The position numbers and the translations under genes were made by a program. The notes below the pieces were generated by a model that was given only the letters and a program-made list of their open reading frames with translations, had not been told where the DNA came from and did not search any database. Positions 40,723 through 52,388 of a DNA stretch of 64,000 nucleotides are shown here, piece by piece (position 1 is the stretch's first letter; each line of letters starts with the position of its first letter). Source of the DNA: Desmodesmus armatus (lineage: Eukaryota > Chlorophyta > Chlorophyceae > Sphaeropleales > Scenedesmaceae); NCBI GenBank assembly GCA_007449985.2, contig VIIQ02000667.1, positions 186,001 through 250,000 of the forward strand. Direction: 5' to 3'.

Positions 40723-40817
40723 GCAACAGCCGCACTGCCTCACCTTGTTGAGTGTGAGTGACACGCCACATGAGGGGATGCTGCCGCTGCTGGTTCTGCC
40801 GCTGCCGCTGCCGCTGC

Positions 40818-40849
<32 letters not shown>

Positions 40850-41937
40850 ACAACCCTGTTATTTACAAAGCACTGCAGCCTCACCTTGTTGAGTGTGAGT
40901 GACACACCGCATGAGGGGCTGCCCAGTAGCTTCAGTGTCTCAATGGCAGCAATGCCCACACAGTTGTCCTCTGCTACTAGGCTGAGGCGGCCGTTGTCAC
41001 CAACTATGGACTCGATCACAACCTTGCCAGGCTGGTCTGGCAGCACCTTGGCTGTTACTGTGTCACCCTCACCCTGTGGTGGTGGCGGTTGTACACACAG
41101 CGGGCACACATGGTGCTTTGTGTGGGGTTTAGGGAGTTGAGAGGGAGGGCGGGGGCTGAGGGGGGGGGGGGGGGGAGGTGGTCACAGGCTACCAGTGCGC
41201 AGACAGAGCCTGTGATTTAGGGCCCAACTGTGGACTCAATCACGACCTTGCCAGGCTGGCCTGGCAGCACCCTGGCTGTTACTGTGTCACCCTCGCCCTG
41301 TGGTGGTGGGACCAGTGGGGTTGCAGAGACAGTAGGCACATAAGTTGATGTTGGGTTCATGTGCGGGGGGTGGGGGTGGGGGATATGGTCATAGGCTACC
41401 AGCGCTCAGTCTGTGATAAGGGTGTGAGAGTTGTCGGCTGTGCTGAAGCAGTGGTGGCAGCATCATGGACCCCAAAGCTGGAAAGCTTCAGCACTCGAGC
41501 ATACTGAGCCAGGATCAGGCTCATGACCGTCACGCTAGAGGTGACTCAGGCTGGTTGATTATGAGACAACTGATCCCTCCGAGACGATGCTGCTGTTGTC
41601 TTGTAGTCTTGATACTGAAAGCCGAACGGTTGGTCATATATCCCATGCTGCTGCCATCAAGCCCTCACAACTGCCGCTGCTGCTGCTGTGCTGCTGCCTC
41701 GCTCACCTCGACTGCACAGCCCAGCCAGTCGAATCCAGGTCCCAGATTTGCTACAGTTGCTGGTGCAAACGCTGTGGCTTCACTTTGCACTGGATCCAGA
41801 TACACCTTGCCTCCAGCAACTACAGGTAGTCTACTGGATCGAGCAGTGACTCGTGGCCTGCTGCTGCTGGCGCGTACAAACGCACATCTGCGCTTTGAGG
41901 CCCCTTCAAACGTAATTGACCTGCTTTGGTGCTGCAT
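36849..41937 (-). CDS. HSK: Homoserine kinase, plastid precursor
   Basis: GHMP-family kinase making O-phosphohomoserine from homoserine and ATP, the branch point to threonine and methionine in the plastid. Six exons: 41707-41937 (start MQHQSRSITFEGASKRR, an Arg/Ser-rich transit peptide), 40885-41073, 39684-39884, 38639-38773, 37271-37448 and 36849-37024. The model gives about 369 residues, near the plant size. Landmarks: FAPATVANLGPGFDWLG at the mature start; GHMP ATP motif LPLGSGMGSSAASAA (near 142-156); SGYHADNIGPALMGGFVLIR; WFVLVNPKFEAPTKQMR; RGPLIPGMLDVK; and C-terminal FGCTISGAGPTAVAV. The 39684 donor (TGG then GTAGGC) was chosen over the nearer AG-GTGGGT because it keeps phase with the next exon. 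Nearly every exon edge has intronic copies. It is convergent with the MYND gene. Confidence 0.95.
37397..38118 (-). repeat. HSK: Five copies of a homoserine kinase acceptor junction
   Basis: The acceptor and 5' edge of exon 37271-37448 (sense CAG then GTCCCCTTCAAGTCCATGAT, encoding VPFKSMINNC) recurs at about 37559-37583, 37590-37632, 37805-37843 and 38048-38118. The last also carries GGSLVA coding. Copies are separated by G-runs on the plus strand (sense poly-C) of 10-20 nt. Confidence 0.9.
39372..39765 (-). repeat. HSK: Duplicated homoserine kinase exon end
   Basis: The segment encoding ASEATVSGYHADNIGPALMG then GFVLIR at 39688-39765 is repeated at 39376-39450 with a GTAGGG donor. A short remnant lies at about 39613-39640. 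Whether the downstream copy replaces the upstream one in some transcripts cannot be told from DNA. Confidence 0.88.
40335..40485. repeat. Hexanucleotide array (GCTGCC)n
   Basis: About 20 units of GCTGCC, flanked by GCTGCT, in a homoserine kinase intron. They give long poly-Ala, Leu-Pro and similar shadow frames on both strands. Confidence 0.95.
40510..40920 (-). repeat. HSK: Four copies of a homoserine kinase donor junction
   Basis: The 3' end of exon 40885-41073 (sense coding VSLTLNK then GTGAGG) recurs at about 40510-40539, 40629-40659 and 40739-40778. All keep GTGAGG. Copies alternate with (CTG)n blocks. Confidence 0.9.
41221..41301 (-). repeat. HSK: Copy of homoserine kinase exon 2 start
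   Basis: Repeats the acceptor (CCACCACCACAG) and coding GEGDTVTA-VLP-QPGKVVIES seen at 41000-41075, about 220 bp upstream in the sense direction. Confidence 0.88.
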
Positions 41938-42149
41938 GGTGGTGTGAGGACTGATTCTGCCTTCCCGGCACGGAATGCAGCAGCAGATCAAAGTCAATTA
42001 AGTTGCGGCTTGCAGTCACGGCTCGACGCGTTTACAAAGAACTTCAACCAGCACTCTCAATTGCACCAGATGCTGCCATTGCATGAAGCTTGGGACTATC
42101 TGATTTCAAACCCTACTGTCAGGTGGGCTCACCCACAGTCTCCAAGGCA

Positions 42150-42198
42150 ATGCTCTAGGCCTAGAGCATGAGACTGTAGCCTAGGCTACAGCCTGTAG
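42150..42198. other. Two adjacent perfect palindromes
   Basis: ATGCTCTAGGCCTAGAGCAT (42150-42169) and CTGTAGCCTAGGCTACAG (42174-42191) are each exactly self-complementary. The second is followed by CCTGTAGC, so that GCTACAG can also pair with CTGTAGC. Confidence 0.92.
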
Positions 42199-44217
42199 CA
42201 CAGCACGTGCAGACCAAGCAGGTCAACATTGAATGCAAACCACTGCCACGTGTTGGGACTGAACCGCCCAGAGCCACCATACCGTTGCAACACTGCTTTG
42301 ACACCGCCACACCAGGCCCAGCAACTGCAGAATGACACTGCTGACAGGATGATCTGGACAGACAGCGCTCGGCAGTATTGGATTGCTTCATCTGCTGTGT
42401 CGACCACACATAACATCACCCAATCAGGGCCTGGCACTCGGTGCCGGCAGTGCCACTCAGTGGGACCCGTCCCCATGCGCAACTTACCATCACCAACTTA
42501 CCAATACACTGTGGTGACATGCTACACACAAAGGGCCCTCGCTCACGAGATTCATCACTACACTGTGCCAGGAACAAGGGTAACCACGTTGCAGCATATG
42601 CATATGCACGAGTGTCAAGGAACAAGCTTGCAGCATACATGGCTGTGAAGCAACATCAGCCTAGTAGCACATGCCATGCCGTCACGTGACGTCACGTGAA
42701 CATGTTGTGCACAACACCAGTGCCCCCTTGGCACCTGCATCTGTGCTCCTAATGCCCCACTGGATACAAATGCGCAAACAACAACCTACCATAGCTGCTC
42801 ACAGCAGCAACGAGTGCTGCCTGCAAGTCCGTCTGGTGCCACTCGGAAGCCGTCTGCATTTCCACAAAGGCTCAAGTGCAGCAACCAAGCTCAGACTGCA
42901 ACTTCGTGTAGATGCAGCAGCAGGTGTGCTTTAGCATCCACTGCGAACAGCGGGTGCAGCAGGTATCTGCACATGCATGCCTACAGGCTGCCGGCAGCAA
43001 CCTCGGCCAGCAAGGCAGGCCAGGCCCCGCTACACATGCAGAAAAACTGTTCACCACACGTAGCAATGTGCATTCGATGCACAGTCTGTGCTGCTGCTTG
43101 CACTGGATGCAAGAAGCAGCACAGGCCTTCAGCAAGAGCTTGCACACACACATGTGGGTGTACCACAGCCACAGCAGACATGTGACGCACCGTGCGTATC
43201 ACAGTGTGATAAGGTGTGACAAGAAGGACGGTCCCATGTGTGCTGCAGGCGGACACCAAACAGCTGCCACCAAGCAAAGCAAAGCAAAGCAAGTTGCTTT
43301 GACTGAAGTTGTCGAAACGGTGCTTGTGCCACACACATGCGCTATGGAACCAGCGCGACAGCACACCTCTGCGTAGGGTTCAAGGTGTCTTGTTGTGTAC
43401 TGCTGCGGCGCAGTCAGAATGCGAAACCCTCGCCACCCACACAACGCTATGCCAGAATACGTTTGCACACATCCTTTCAGTAAGGTCAGCAGGGCCGGCC
43501 AGGCCATGACCATAGCATCAAAACAACCAGCCACATGGCAGCTTCTTATGCACCCCCAGGTCTTTGGGGGACTTGCTAAGTCGTTGATCAACACCGACAA
43601 CAAGAATGCCATGACGTCAACAGTCACCCCTTCCTCGAGCTGCAGCTCTGACAGCAGCTGTCAGGAATACCACCACATACACTTTCACTCATGATGCAAC
43701 CACATGTGAACTGGGGATCGTCATCAATTAGCACACAACAAACGGTGTACCCAGGACAAGCAACCCTGTCACAACCCGCACATGACGCCATGCAAACCCA
43801 AAAGAGGTACATGAACATGAATGAAGGTGTTACACGGGTTTCTCAAGCAACTACGTTGCAACTGAACCCAGCCACGGATGGACACAACCAGTACGGAAGG
43901 GGGCCGTTCGGACAAACCCCACCATCAAAAGCTTGTCACGCACACTCAGTGTGCTTCCAGATTGCGAAAACAGAGATATAATACACTGGAAGGACTGAAT
44001 GGCGCCAACGGCACTGCTTCTCGCACCTGCAGGGTTGCGATAAGAAAGGGCGGACGGAACAGAAAACAGCGAACACACAGCTGCGAGCCACAAACCACTC
44101 CCACATGTTGCAGTGGGCGTACAAAAGAGGTACCTTCATCAACCCAGTAGATGCGCTCAACAATTGGCCAGGCAGTGCCACTTCAGCTGATGTGGACTGC
44201 GACGAGTCCTTATGCCT

Positions 44218-44420
44218 CTAAACTGCTCCAGTAGTAGAGTGGTCAAGTCAAGTTCCTATCATCAGATAGGTCTTGGGTTCGATTCATGTCTGCTGCGAGG
44301 GTGCGGCAGCACCACAGTGCGTCCGAGAATAGCTGCCGCTCGAACCGGGTGGTGCTAGGCACACCATGGGAAAAAATGCTACTGAAATTGACGGCTGGCT
44401 TGCTGGGTGATCTCGATCGC
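44218..44420 (+). mobile_element. Possible tRNA-derived SINE
   Basis: TAGTAGAGTGGTCAAG (box A-like, about 44231) and GGGTTCGATTC (box B-like, about 44275) have the spacing of an internal Pol III promoter, and the anticodon-like arm CCTAT/ATAGG folds. The acceptor stem does not pair, so it is not a functional tRNA. A tRNA-unrelated body follows. Only one copy is seen here. Confidence 0.4.
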
Positions 44421-44784
44421 CCTCACACCTGACCTGAGAAACTGGGGTACTACAGGCCCTTCAGGGCACCCTCATGAGCCCCTTGCTCGCTGGCAAGTGC
44501 CGAGGTTGGGACTCTGTCTCCAATTCTGTACTGTACTGTACTTTACTGTACTTATGCGACACACATGCACGCCCACACCAAACCCACACCCCACCCACGT
44601 GAGCTTCATACCCAACATGACCTCCCTGTAGCTTGCACATGCAGTTGCACATGCACTCCATGCTGTTGCTGCCAGCCCAGTGGGCGCTGTCATCATTGGC
44701 ATGCTGTGTTCTTCCAGGCCTTGCTTGTGCCACAAGTGACAAGCTGTAGCATCATGGTGTGACGGTCACACCAACGTCGGCTTC

Positions 44785-47420
44785 TCAGTAGTCACCCTTG
44801 CCCAGCACAAACTGCAAGGAGTGCAGGACATCAGGACAACATGAACAACATAAGTCGGAAGGAGGCCGCGGAGAGGGATACAACTGTGTGGTGATTCTCA
44901 AAGGCCAACACTAGATATCATGCAAATTCACAGCAAACGATCTGTACCTGGGACTCCTGGCAGGCTGCCACACGCAGCTCAGTCGCCCAGTGCTGTAGCT
45001 ACAATCAAACGGGGCACCGCTGCCGCACCAGTCTCCCTACCAGGGCATGATGCGCGCATGACGTTTGTCCTTGCACCCTGCCACGCTGTCCCTAACCCCT
45101 TGCAACCACCATACAGGGCCGCCGTACCTTGTAGCTGTTTGGCTTTATAAGGGGCCTCGTGTTGACGGGTAGGGCAGCACTGCCAGGGATGACAGGGAAG
45201 GGGACAAAGATGGGCACCATCTGCATCAAGCCCTGCTTGAACTCCGTAGCATGCTTCATGTTAGTGATGGAAGTAATAGGCCCTGCCAGCAGCACTGCAG
45301 TGCCCGCAACAGGGGCAGCAGGTGTGGAAGACGGGTCTTCCGGCCCGCTGTAATCATCACGGTGGTGGCGGTGGTAGGGCTCATGGTGACTGTGGTAGCC
45401 ATAACTCTCTGTGTCTGCTGTGACGCCCTCCGCACTCAGCATGCCCCTCATCTTCGCTTCCATCTCGCTGACGGCAGCGCGCATACCGCCACCGTTGCCG
45501 CCGCCGCCCCCGCCCCCACCACCAAAGCTGTAGGTTTCGTTGCAGGAGGCGTCCAGGCCGCCCAACACCTGAGGCTCCGTCCTGGCGGCGGCCACGTAGA
45601 ACATGTCAAGCTTGGCGGTGATGATTGTTCCGTCTTTGAGGGCGTGGCTGCACCTCTGAGCAGTCTCGTTGAAGTAGCTGTGGATACAAGGGGTGTGGGA
45701 GTGGGTGGCACGCGGGCAAGTGCGGGTCGGTGAAGGGACACATGGAGGTGAGCACTCACAGCATTGGCAAGTATCATCAAAGCAGGCAGTCACTGCCTGC
45801 TCGGTGGCAAATGGAGGGGGTGCAGTGCTGTCACGGTTAGAGCAATTGGCACGTCACAGCCGTGAAACCCGCTGTCGTGCAAGAGGGGCAATATGCCAGA
45901 CAAGCGCTGAGTGTGTGAGGGCGACAGTGGCTGTCTGCAAGGGGCTTAGGGCTCATGTAGGAAAGCTGTAACGATTGGGTCTGCTTGCATGCTGCTGCTT
46001 ACCAGCAGCAACACTCTGGAAACTAGCTTCTTCCGACGTTCTCTGACTCCTATCCGACTATCCCCGACTGTCTCCCGACCGATACCTTGGCGTGTCAGAA
46101 CCGTGTCAGCTGGTTCCGACTGGGTTTAGGAAAGTAGCACAGCTGGCCTCCTTTGCTGTCAGGAACTGTTATATGCAAGTCTCATCATCGTTTCGAGGTA
46201 TTTCGAACGGAGCAGGAACCCAGGTGATGAAAGTTTCTACGTGTGCTGGTGCAGGCTGTACTTCCTGAACTACAATCTGCTGAACAGCCAGTGCAACGTC
46301 ATGAGACTCCAAAAAGCCTGATCCAATACATTTCAGGGTGGTTGTACATGGGCTTTCCCCTTGATAGCAGGTCAAGCCAAGCATGAACATCGTATAGCTT
46401 AGGTGCAGGCAACTGGGCACGTGATGCAGGCCCATTTGTTGTGCGTAGGAAGCCTAGATGGTATCCAAACAGCATATTTTTTACAGCAAAACTAGGGACT
46501 GCTGGCAGCAGAGAGTGGTGTGAAACATTGCATCAGTCAATGCTGCACCAATAAACCAAGCTGACTCAAATGACTTCTGCTGCGTTGGCAGGTGCACCGA
46601 AACCGCCTCGGATGTCACTGCCTGAAATTGTCTAGCTAGTGGTGTATCCAGCTTGTTGTCCCATGGCAACACTTGCAGGATCACCGACATCCGTTGTGCA
46701 GCAGGTGCCCCACTGGTTGTAGGACGATGCTTCTTCCCGAGTAACCCATTCAAACTATTTTTAGTATACATATAAGCGTTGAGAAAGCTATCAAAGCAAT
46801 GTGGCTTTCGTCAGCCCCTGACAACGGTGCACACGTGTGAACGAGCTGCGTACCCGAATGTGGCTGCTTTGTATCGACACAAGGACCTTTGGTTACTTCT
46901 TCTCCGGACAGCAACGTCTTGAGCTATGCGTTCTTCTGCATCGCATTGCTGGTCGGTGCATGTGGTGGTTGGTTGCTTCCTTCTTTGCCGTCGCTCGCAC
47001 TGCACCATTACGGCTGTCAACACCGTAGAAGAAGTCTGATGAACGTTACATGGTGCAGTTTGGCCTCTGCAGCAGCTCTCCAGTGCCTTGGCACCTTGAT
47101 GATGGTGATGGTGAAACAGAAACAGCAGCTGCCATGAGCAGCCCTGTACGTGCTGGCGACGGGACGCTCCCCAGAGATGTTGATACTACTCTGCTGAATA
47201 CCGAGGGCCTGACGTCTCGCAGAAGCTGACCGTGAGTTGCAAGCTGCACCTGTTGACTGTTTCAACCACCACAACCTCTGTGTCTGTGTATGGGTTTGTG
47301 GATCAGAAGCCGTATGTTTCTGATTGTCAGCTGCGCGGCAAGATATGGAGCCTGCCTCGTATGCAGCTGGTGGACAGTGGGGTGGCTTGCACACTGTCCA
47401 GCCCTGTTCTAGCCCCCAGC

Positions 47421-47470
<50 letters not shown>

Positions 47471-50058
47471 AGCAGAGTGAATACAGATGTGTGTGTGCGT
47501 GTGTGTGTGCGCATGCCAAGATGCTGATCTGCTGCATCAATGTGTATGTCTGCAGATGGTGCTGAACTGTGGCACCTGTCAAGCATGGGAGACAGCACAA
47601 GTCGATGCACATCGTCTGGAGTCAAGGCGCATGGTGAGTACAAACTGCCTCCTGCCGACCTGTCAACAGGGTTGATGCTGTGCCGCACAGTTGGACCAAC
47701 ACAACAGGCTTGGCTTGCTGGATGCCACGTAGCTCAGCAATCATTGCATAGTATACTGTGCAGGTGAGGAAATGTTGCCATGCTTTGGGTACGCCTGGGG
47801 TGGTGTGGTTATGCAAGCCTTAGCCTAAGGCTGGCCCCCGTCACTGTACGGACCTGCAGTACTTTGGCAATGCTGAATGCATGTTGACTGATCTGGCGTT
47901 GCGCTGCTGTCCATGTTGTGCCATGCAGTTTTCACATGAGAGGCGCATCTCCAGAAGCCTTGGCCATTTAAGCGACACCAACCATGGGGGCAAGTCTCAG
48001 CAGGGCGCAGGCTAGGACAGTGGCGCAGTCGCCCACTGCAGCAGTTGCAGTTGTCGGTGTGAGGCTCGCTGCAGGCTGTTGGTCAGCTGCATGGAACCTG
48101 CCGTGACAACAGCTGCTGCTGTGTCTAATGGCAATGCAGCCTGCATGTTTCTTTGGTGGCTGGCACCTGTACGTTGTGTCACCGCCACCCTGCATGCATG
48201 TGTGTGCATTCATTTTCCCCAAATGAGGGGTACCAGCAGACATGGTCTTGACTTTCCGGTTGCCTGGTTGCATACATTCATATCGCATCAAGGGTGTGCA
48301 GAGGGCCAGTGGGTTGGTGCCACTTGCACGAAGTCTGCTGCATCTGGTTGTTTGCAGCAGTTGATGTGGGCTGTGCTGCCAACTTGTGTGCAACTCATCC
48401 TGGGTGTTGGCCTTTGTGCTGGGCAGTACATGGGCTGCTTAGGCACAGTACTGTGCATGCACAGTACGTGTACAGGCTGTAGTGTCCTTTGGCACAGCAA
48501 GCTTGCATTCAATGCGCATATGTGCACTTCGTATACTGTTTTGAGGGCGTAACAGCCCTCTGCGGGACACTACAATGGCCGGAAGTGCTTCGGGAACGTA
48601 TCGGTAACATCTGACACATTGCTGACCAGTCGGCAAAGAGTCGGATTTAGTACGCCCGACTTGCGTCTGACACAGTCGGGTCCAAGTCGGAAAGGAAAAC
48701 CAGGAATGAGTCAGACAGGAGTCGGCAGTTCCAGAGTCAGAAGAGAGTCGGAAAGAGTCGTCAACAGGTCAGAAATTGCTGTTTTTCAGAGTGCAATGCA
48801 GCCCTGCCTATTGCTGTGCTGCTTGAGCTAGATAACTTACCAGGTAACGTCTGCAACACCAATGCGCTGCACGTAGTCTGTGACTGTCACAGGTGTCTCC
48901 AGGAATGTGAGCTGCCTGTGAACAAGGGTAAGGCAGCAGGGGTACCCACACGGTGTTTGAACTGAACGATGGTTGAACACAAGCCAAGGGGTGCAAATGT
49001 GGTGTGTTTAGGTTTCAATTAGTCAATTAATCAGTGCTACACATGCAGCTATGAAGCTGTAGGTGTAGCACGGTTTTGCTTGTCGTAGCAGCAACCGCAA
49101 GGCAGTCTTTGACTGGGGGTGCTACTGGCTGCCACTAGGTGCCCAGCCCATGCAAGCAGCACTCGGTCTCACCAGTTGCAGCGGAAACCATCGTCATAAG
49201 GCAGAATGATGTCATACTCATTTCCATGGTCACCTTCGTTGCCATGGTAGCCACCGTGGCCGTAGTATGCCGGCTTGGTCTTCTCAGCATTAGACATGGG
49301 GTAGGTATCATCCTCAGCACAGCAGCCTAGGTCAGAGCTGTTTAGTCATAGGTAAATAAGGTTATGGGAGATTTCACAGGGCAGCAGCAGGCAGCATGAC
49401 AGGGCAGGGGTGGTGATGGTCAACTGGCTGCAGCCCACCAGCGAATGCATTGACTGTGAGTAATGCTGCTTGAGGTGGATATCTGTCTACCCCGTAGATA
49501 TACGGTATATGCTATGCTGCTGACAGCCGTCACTAACTGCACGCAGCTGCTGCAGGCAGCCTGTGGAGATCCTCGGGAGGCCCATATTGGCATGCATGAA
49601 AAGCACAGCAGGTAGGCTGCAACAGCAGAGTCACTCAGCAAGCCAGGCTGATGGATCCCAGCACAAGGAACTTACATATAGACGCGACCAGCAGGGGAGA
49701 AGCTTATGTTGACGTTGGCGTTGGGAGGGCCACCAATGCCTCCTCCAAACTGTGCACACTGCCTCCTGAAAACCTCAGTCAGACAGACTGACTCTGTCAT
49801 CACTGGCTTGTAGTAATCCGCATGCTCGTCTTCACGGTAGTAATGGTCGTTCTTAGGCGCATGGATGTGGTCCTCTGGGCCGCCGTATGCTGTCTTTGCT
49901 GTGGTGTCCGTGGCAGTTTCTTTCTCCAGGTGCTGAGTGAATGTGGTCTGCAGGGACCTCAGCTGGCGTGCTGTCGGCTCGACATCAGAACTGACACGAG
50001 CTGCGTTTGCAGATAATGCAGCGCCCAGGATTAGCAGCAAGACTGCCTGCTGCTTCAT
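44785..50058 (-). CDS. Secreted His/Asp/Tyr-rich protein, unrecognised
   Basis: I do not recognise the family. Five exons (49676-50058, 49173-49337, 48841-48915, 45128-45677, 44785-44811) join in phase to exactly 1200 nt, 399 residues plus TGA. The N-terminus MKQQAVLLLILGAALSANA is a textbook signal peptide, so it probably goes to the wall or outside. There are three polar His/Tyr/Asp/Glu segments: DHIHAPKNDHYYREDEHADY (63-82), YYGHGGYHGNEGDHGNEYD (about 152-170), and SYGYHSHHEPYHRHHRDDYS before a second GPED (the first is at 60-63). Also present are scattered Cys, sequons NIS (117) and NET (211), a Gly run, and a hydrophobic MVPIFVPFPVIPG near the end. The His clusters suggest metal binding; that is inference. 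Intron 3 (45678-48840) is 3.2 kb. Confidence 0.75.
47424..47469. repeat. (GT)n microsatellite
   Basis: About 23 GT dinucleotides, with further GT-rich sequence at 47490-47510. Confidence 0.95.
48443..48467. other. Overlapping perfect palindromes
   Basis: GTACTGTGCATGCACAGTAC (48448-48467) is exactly self-complementary and overlaps a second palindrome, GCACAGTACTGTGC (48443-48456). Only one of the two hairpins can form at a time. Confidence 0.92.
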
Positions 50059-52388
50059 GGTGCAATCTGCTAGTCAGTTACGGTGTTGTGAGGAGCTGCT
50101 ATTGCGGGATAATGCAGAATGCAGATTGTCCAGACACAAAAAAAACAAGAGTGATTGGCTTCGTTGGGATCCTCACGTGTGTAACGTTTCTTGCCGTTTC
50201 TCCATGTTATTAGGAGATTGACCGACGCCCGGAGTCACCGCCGCGCCTATTCCACTTTGATTCAATGTTATTCATTTTGAGGAATAAACTGCAGCCAGTG
50301 CTCTGCCTGCATCCTCTTACGGTACTAGTACTGCCTGTTGCAGTTGAATTCTCCAGCAATGCCCGGTCCTAAGCGCGGAACATGGTTTAAACTTTGTTTT
50401 TGCGTCTATTCTGCATTGTGCTGTCAGATTTTCCAGTCAGACCGCAAGAGCTCCTCAGTGCATGTGCTGATCAGCATCATGACCAGTTCAGTTGAAGGGG
50501 GTCAGTCCCTTGGTCACCAACAACATCAGTGTGTTTGGGAGGAAGGGTAATTCCTCAATATAGTAATTACTACTTTGACTCACTAGTGGGGCCGGACTGA
50601 GCGGGGCCTGCTAGCATTGGCAACATCGGTGCTGCTGCTGCTGCTGCTGCTCTGCTGCCGTGTCTGCAACAGCCACGGCTCTGCAACTGTGCAGCTACAG
50701 CTCTGCAACTGTGCAGCTACAGCTCTGCAACTGCAGCCTATGGCTCTGCCAGCACACTTCGAAAGATGTGCTAGGAGTGTGCGGGGCTCAGCAGGGACCA
50801 AGGCCCATGCATGCATGCATGTTATGTAATAGTCCAAGCAGCCTGCATGGGGTTGGGGGATGCAAAAGGGGGGGGGGGGGTCAGCCCTGTAGCTTGCGAG
50901 ATGGTTGAGGGCCTTGCTGTATGGTGCTGCATGCACTTCAAGCGTACCTTATAATTACCTGCAGCGCCTGCAACTGCTGCCTGTGAAAGGTGAGCTTAGC
51001 TGGGCCCCCCATTACTGAGTAATGTCCTGAAAGCAGCAGACATGCTTCCCCGGAAAGGTAATCTGCAACCTGCACTGGCAGTGCCAGCAACACCTCACCT
51101 TAGCCAGGCTCAGTGGGCAGTGCTACCAGGGCCTCAACAAGTCACACTGGCAACCGTTGCCAATGAGCTGCCGGCAGCACCTCGCCTACCTGCAGCACCT
51201 GGGCCTTATCGTACCAGCTGCACAGGGCTAAACCTCAGCCTCAGCAGCAGGGTGACAGCTACTACCAGGCTGGAAGCACCGCATCAGAGCTTCTAGCACT
51301 GACCTGTGAACACCCAGCTGGCAGCTCAGGTGCTTACTCAGTGAGTGGTGCCGCAGGCTGCTGAGCACCTGTCCTCCAGACTGCAGTTTACAACATGTGT
51401 CATGCAAGGCGCATGCTGCCAGAACTTGAACATGAACTTAAAAGGCGCCTTGTTTCGACCATCGTACGTGACGTACGGGGCCTGATCCTGCTGCATACTA
51501 TACGGCACAGCCCTGTATGGAGGCAGCATAGGCCGCCACTGCCAGTGGCTACAGTATAGCAGCTATGGCCAGCTGTTGCACTGCACTCACTGGCGCCGCT
51601 TTATTGGCACGGCAGCCTTCAAGCCAGCTGCCTCCTGCAGCTGCTGTTGGATATGAAAGTGGGGGCTGCATGGGCTAGCTCGACTGGCGTGCAGTGTGAC
51701 TGCTGTTGCCGCCACGGTCGGCAAGAGTCTTGCCAACATTTCCGGTGCATGCAAGTGGCACAGTTCCTTGGCACATACAGCTGTAACGGTTGTCATACCA
51801 TGCTCATGGGGGCCCCCCTTGCCCCTGTGGTTGAGAGCAGTTGCACTGGTGGCTGTCAGTTGTGTTGAATTGTGCCAGTTTGGCACGTCACACGGGCACG
51901 TCACACGTGTATGCTTGGACAGGGATTTATTTTTATTTTGATCAAGATTGCGCAGTGTTTGAACCACCGCGTAGCACTCGTGTCGAAACGTTCACGCAGC
52001 ATCGCTGCCAGCAGCAGCAGCAGCTAAACGCAACCCCTCACGTTCGACCTTGGCACGTTGCCCAGGATCGCCACGGCCACCCTGAGAGCGAGGTATGTGC
52101 CTGATCCTCATTGTGTCAAAGCGAGGCAACAAATCATGAGGGTGTGACACATCATGACCCTTGGACAAGCTGCTGCTGCCTGATTGCTGCACCTGATGCC
52201 TGCTGCTGCCCTTCCTTCCTCCTTTCCTGCCTTACAGCGCCCTCACCCCTCCATCATTACAACCTTGGCATGCCATCTAGGGTCTCGACTGCCGCAATGC
52301 AAGCGAGGTGGGTTGAATGACGTCAATCATCACCGACACAGCAAGTAACAGCAGTGTTAGGCGTGCTCTGAGTGTGCTGCAGCAGTAG
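50059..52388. promoter_or_regulatory. Divergent spacer, secreted protein / F-box gene
   Basis: Head-to-head interval of 2.3 kb. A 22-bp repeat (CTCTGCAACTGTGCAGCTACAG) occurs about 2.5 times at 50689-50735. Around 50960-51300, CTGCAG/CACCTG-rich sequence faintly recalls the leucine-rich repeat coding of the neighbouring F-box gene but has several stops, so at most it is a relic. No gene called. Confidence 0.5.

Larger units (their letters stand above)
41938..44784. other. Spacer with palindromes and tRNA-like block
   Basis: Holds the homoserine kinase promoter and the 3' region of the secreted-protein gene. No protein gene is recognisable; the frames of 80-150 codons here lack motifs. Palindromes at 42150-42198 and a SINE-like block at 44218-44420 are listed separately. 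Confidence 0.55.
46034..48765. mobile_element. Possible insertion bounded by inverted GTCGG-rich arms
   Basis: Inside the 3.2-kb intron of the secreted-protein gene, 46034-46120 is rich in TCCGAC/CCCGAC and 48625-48765 is rich in GTCGGA/GTCGGG, so the two ends are inverted relative to each other. Between them are minus-strand frames at 46481-46771 and 46169-46435 and a smaller one at 46811-47023, none of which I recognise. Clustered short inverted subterminal repeats resemble some DNA transposons. There are no clear exact ends or target duplication. Confidence 0.4.

Noticed and set aside
40126..41109. 327-codon minus-strand frame with long poly-Ala
   Set aside because: It runs through GCTGCC/CTG arrays and duplicated donors in a homoserine kinase intron; only 40885-41073 is coding.
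44225..44295. Functional tRNA gene
   Set aside because: Box-like motifs are present, but the acceptor stem does not pair and the T-arm stem is weak.
50960..51300. Second leucine-rich repeat gene
   Set aside because: Only a loose compositional likeness to the F-box/LRR gene; several stops and no frame with repeated LxxLxL spacing.
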